DNA of 12,505 bases from JANRKF01 sp964518725 (lineage in GTDB: Bacteria > Pseudomonadota > Alphaproteobacteria > Rickettsiales > SXRF01). The notes beneath the pieces are model-generated. The model was not told the origin of the DNA. It searched no databases and saw only the letters and a list, made by a program, of their open reading frames with translations. Each line of letters starts with the position of its first letter. The stretch's first letter is position 1. Shown here in pieces: positions 11,603 through 12,505 of this stretch. The stretch lies in contig CAZFKP010000037.1 of the NCBI GenBank assembly GCA_964518725.1, positions 1-12,505 on the forward strand, in the 5' to 3' direction. The position numbers were made by a program, and so were the translations under genes.

Positions 11603-12505
11603 ATGTTGCTGGAAGACATCAATAAGTTGCAGGATGTGACGGTTTTTGGCACAGTCAAGGCCATTTCCGGCATGATGATCGAGTGCTCCGGCATCGAGCG
11701 CCTGCTCTCGATCGGGGCGCGGTGTCGGGTGATCGGTGCGCCGGGTCTTTCTGGTAAACCGCCAACAATCCTGACTGAAGTAGTCGGATTTCGTGGAGAT
11801 ACGGCACTGCTCATGCCGTTTGACTCCATCGAGGGCATTGGCCCTGGCGCCAAAGTGATTATCGAGGAAAACGCGTCCGCCTGCTATCCTTCCGACGGTT
11901 GGTTGGGGCGCATTGTTAACGCACTTGGCGAACCGATGGACGGGTTGGGGCCATTGCCGATGGGTTCGGAGGCGTTTCCCTTGCGCGCCATGCCGCCCTC
12001 GGCGACGGAGCGCAAGCGGGTGAAGGGAAAGCTCGATCTTGGCATCCGCGCGATCAACACCTTCCTTACATGCTGCGAGGGTCAGAGGATGGGCATTTTT
12101 GCCGGTTCGGGCGTTGGTAAATCCATCCTGATGTCGATGCTGGCGCGTAATTCGCAGGCGGATGTCAACGTCATCGGCCTGATCGGCGAGCGCTCGCGTG
12201 AGTTGCAGGAATTCATTGAAGATGATCTCGGCGAGGAGGGGCTCAAACGCTCGGTGCTGGTGGTTGCGACTTCCAGTGAATCGGCGCTGATGCGTAAGCA
12301 ATCGGCCTACATGACGATGGCGGTGGCGGAATATTTCCGCAAGCGTGGCGCCAAGGTGTTGTGCATGATGGATTCGGTGACGCGGTTTGCTATGGCGCAG
12401 CGTGAAATCGGCCTGTCGGCGGGCGAGCCACCGACGTCCAAAGGATACACCCCCACGGTATTTTCCGAGCTGCCAAAATTGCTTGAACGCGCCGGGCAGG
12501 GGAAG
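11603..12505 (+). CDS. fliI: Flagellar type III export ATPase FliI (3' end outside window)
   Basis: These are the first 301 codons of the cytoplasmic ATPase that, with FliH and FliJ, feeds unfolded rod, hook and filament subunits into the flagellar export gate. The beginning DVTVFGTVKAISGMMIECSG is the F1-ATPase-like N-terminal barrel. The Walker A motif is A167-GSGVGKS174. LIGERSREL and LCMMDSVTRFAMAQREIGLSAGEPP (Walker B and the conserved FliI/SctN signature) follow. The frame is open at the right edge, and about 140 residues would be missing. The start is uncertain. ATG 11603 is the first ATG in this frame but has only a weak upstream site, and GTG 11597 is possible. A one-base shift at 11560-11561 would join the frame to ATG 11557, which has a good ribosome-binding site. 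It is divergent from ctrA and has a CtrA box upstream, as expected for a CtrA-controlled early flagellar gene. Confidence 0.93.
   Translation, partial: MLLEDINKLQDVTVFGTVKAISGMMIECSGIERLLSIGARCRVIGAPGLSGKPPTILTEVVGFRGDTALLMPFDSIEGIGPGAKVIIEENASACYPSDGWLGRIVNALGEPMDGLGPLPMGSEAFPLRAMPPSATERKRVKGKLDLGIRAINTFLTCCEGQRMGIFAGSGVGKSILMSMLARNSQADVNVIGLIGERSRELQEFIEDDLGEEGLKRSVLVVATSSESALMRKQSAYMTMAVAEYFRKRGAKVLCMMDSVTRFAMAQREIGLSAGEPPTSKGYTPTVFSELPKLLERAGQGK

Noticed and set aside
11573..12301. Minus-strand 242-codon open frame opposite fliI
   Set aside because: The plus strand carries FliI Walker A and other invariant motifs in one frame. The antisense product is His/Arg-rich and unlike any family.

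Overview
The window looks like chromosomal DNA of a motile alphaproteobacterium of moderate G+C. The evidence is a clear CtrA (D51 receiver plus OmpR-type winged helix), a ChpT-type histidine phosphotransferase and a TTAA-N7-TTAA CtrA box, which together mark the alphaproteobacterial CckA-ChpT-CtrA cell-cycle/motility circuit. The order within the class (Rhodospirillales- or Micavibrio-like) is only a guess. No insertion sequence, prophage structural gene, tRNA, rRNA or CRISPR array was seen, and there is no gene-free stretch longer than about 205 bases.

Bases 1-2537 hold housekeeping genes in tail-to-tail pairs. The 3' end of pdxH (PNP/PMP oxidase) overlaps queD by four bases. corA (Mg2+/Co2+ channel) ends two bases from an unrecognised secreted Cys/Ala-rich protein gene on the minus strand.

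Bases 2538-4431 are a small regulatory patch. It contains a response-regulator-like protein with a degenerate receiver and a Fis-type helix-turn-helix, a 43-residue entericidin-like lipoprotein that is easily missed, and a minus-strand XRE/S24 (CI/LexA-like) repressor. Nearly identical TTACAAC..GTTGT elements lie in the intergenic regions at 2586-2608 and 4324-4347 and may be sites for a shared regulator.

Bases 4432-10609 form one tightly packed plus-strand operon: chpT, cheA, cheW, cheY, cheB, cheR. The CheA is a hybrid: Hpt, Ala-rich linker with no recognisable P2, dimerisation domain, ATPase, two CheW-like domains and a C-terminal receiver. The operon ends at a long perfect inverted repeat that probably terminates both it and the converging ctrA gene. 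ctrA (minus) and the flagellar export ATPase gene fliI (plus, cut by the window end) diverge from a region of about 200 bases that carries the CtrA box. The block therefore joins a phosphorelay component (ChpT), the chemotaxis signalling core, the master regulator (CtrA) and a flagellar gene. The start of fliI has an apparent one-base frameshift or a tiny leader ORF.

No receptor (MCP), cheD, cheZ or cckA gene is present in the window. The most notable points are the chpT-che-ctrA-fliI arrangement, the pseudo-receiver regulator, the shared palindromic element and the fliI start anomaly. I did not find a clearly new defence or mobile system.
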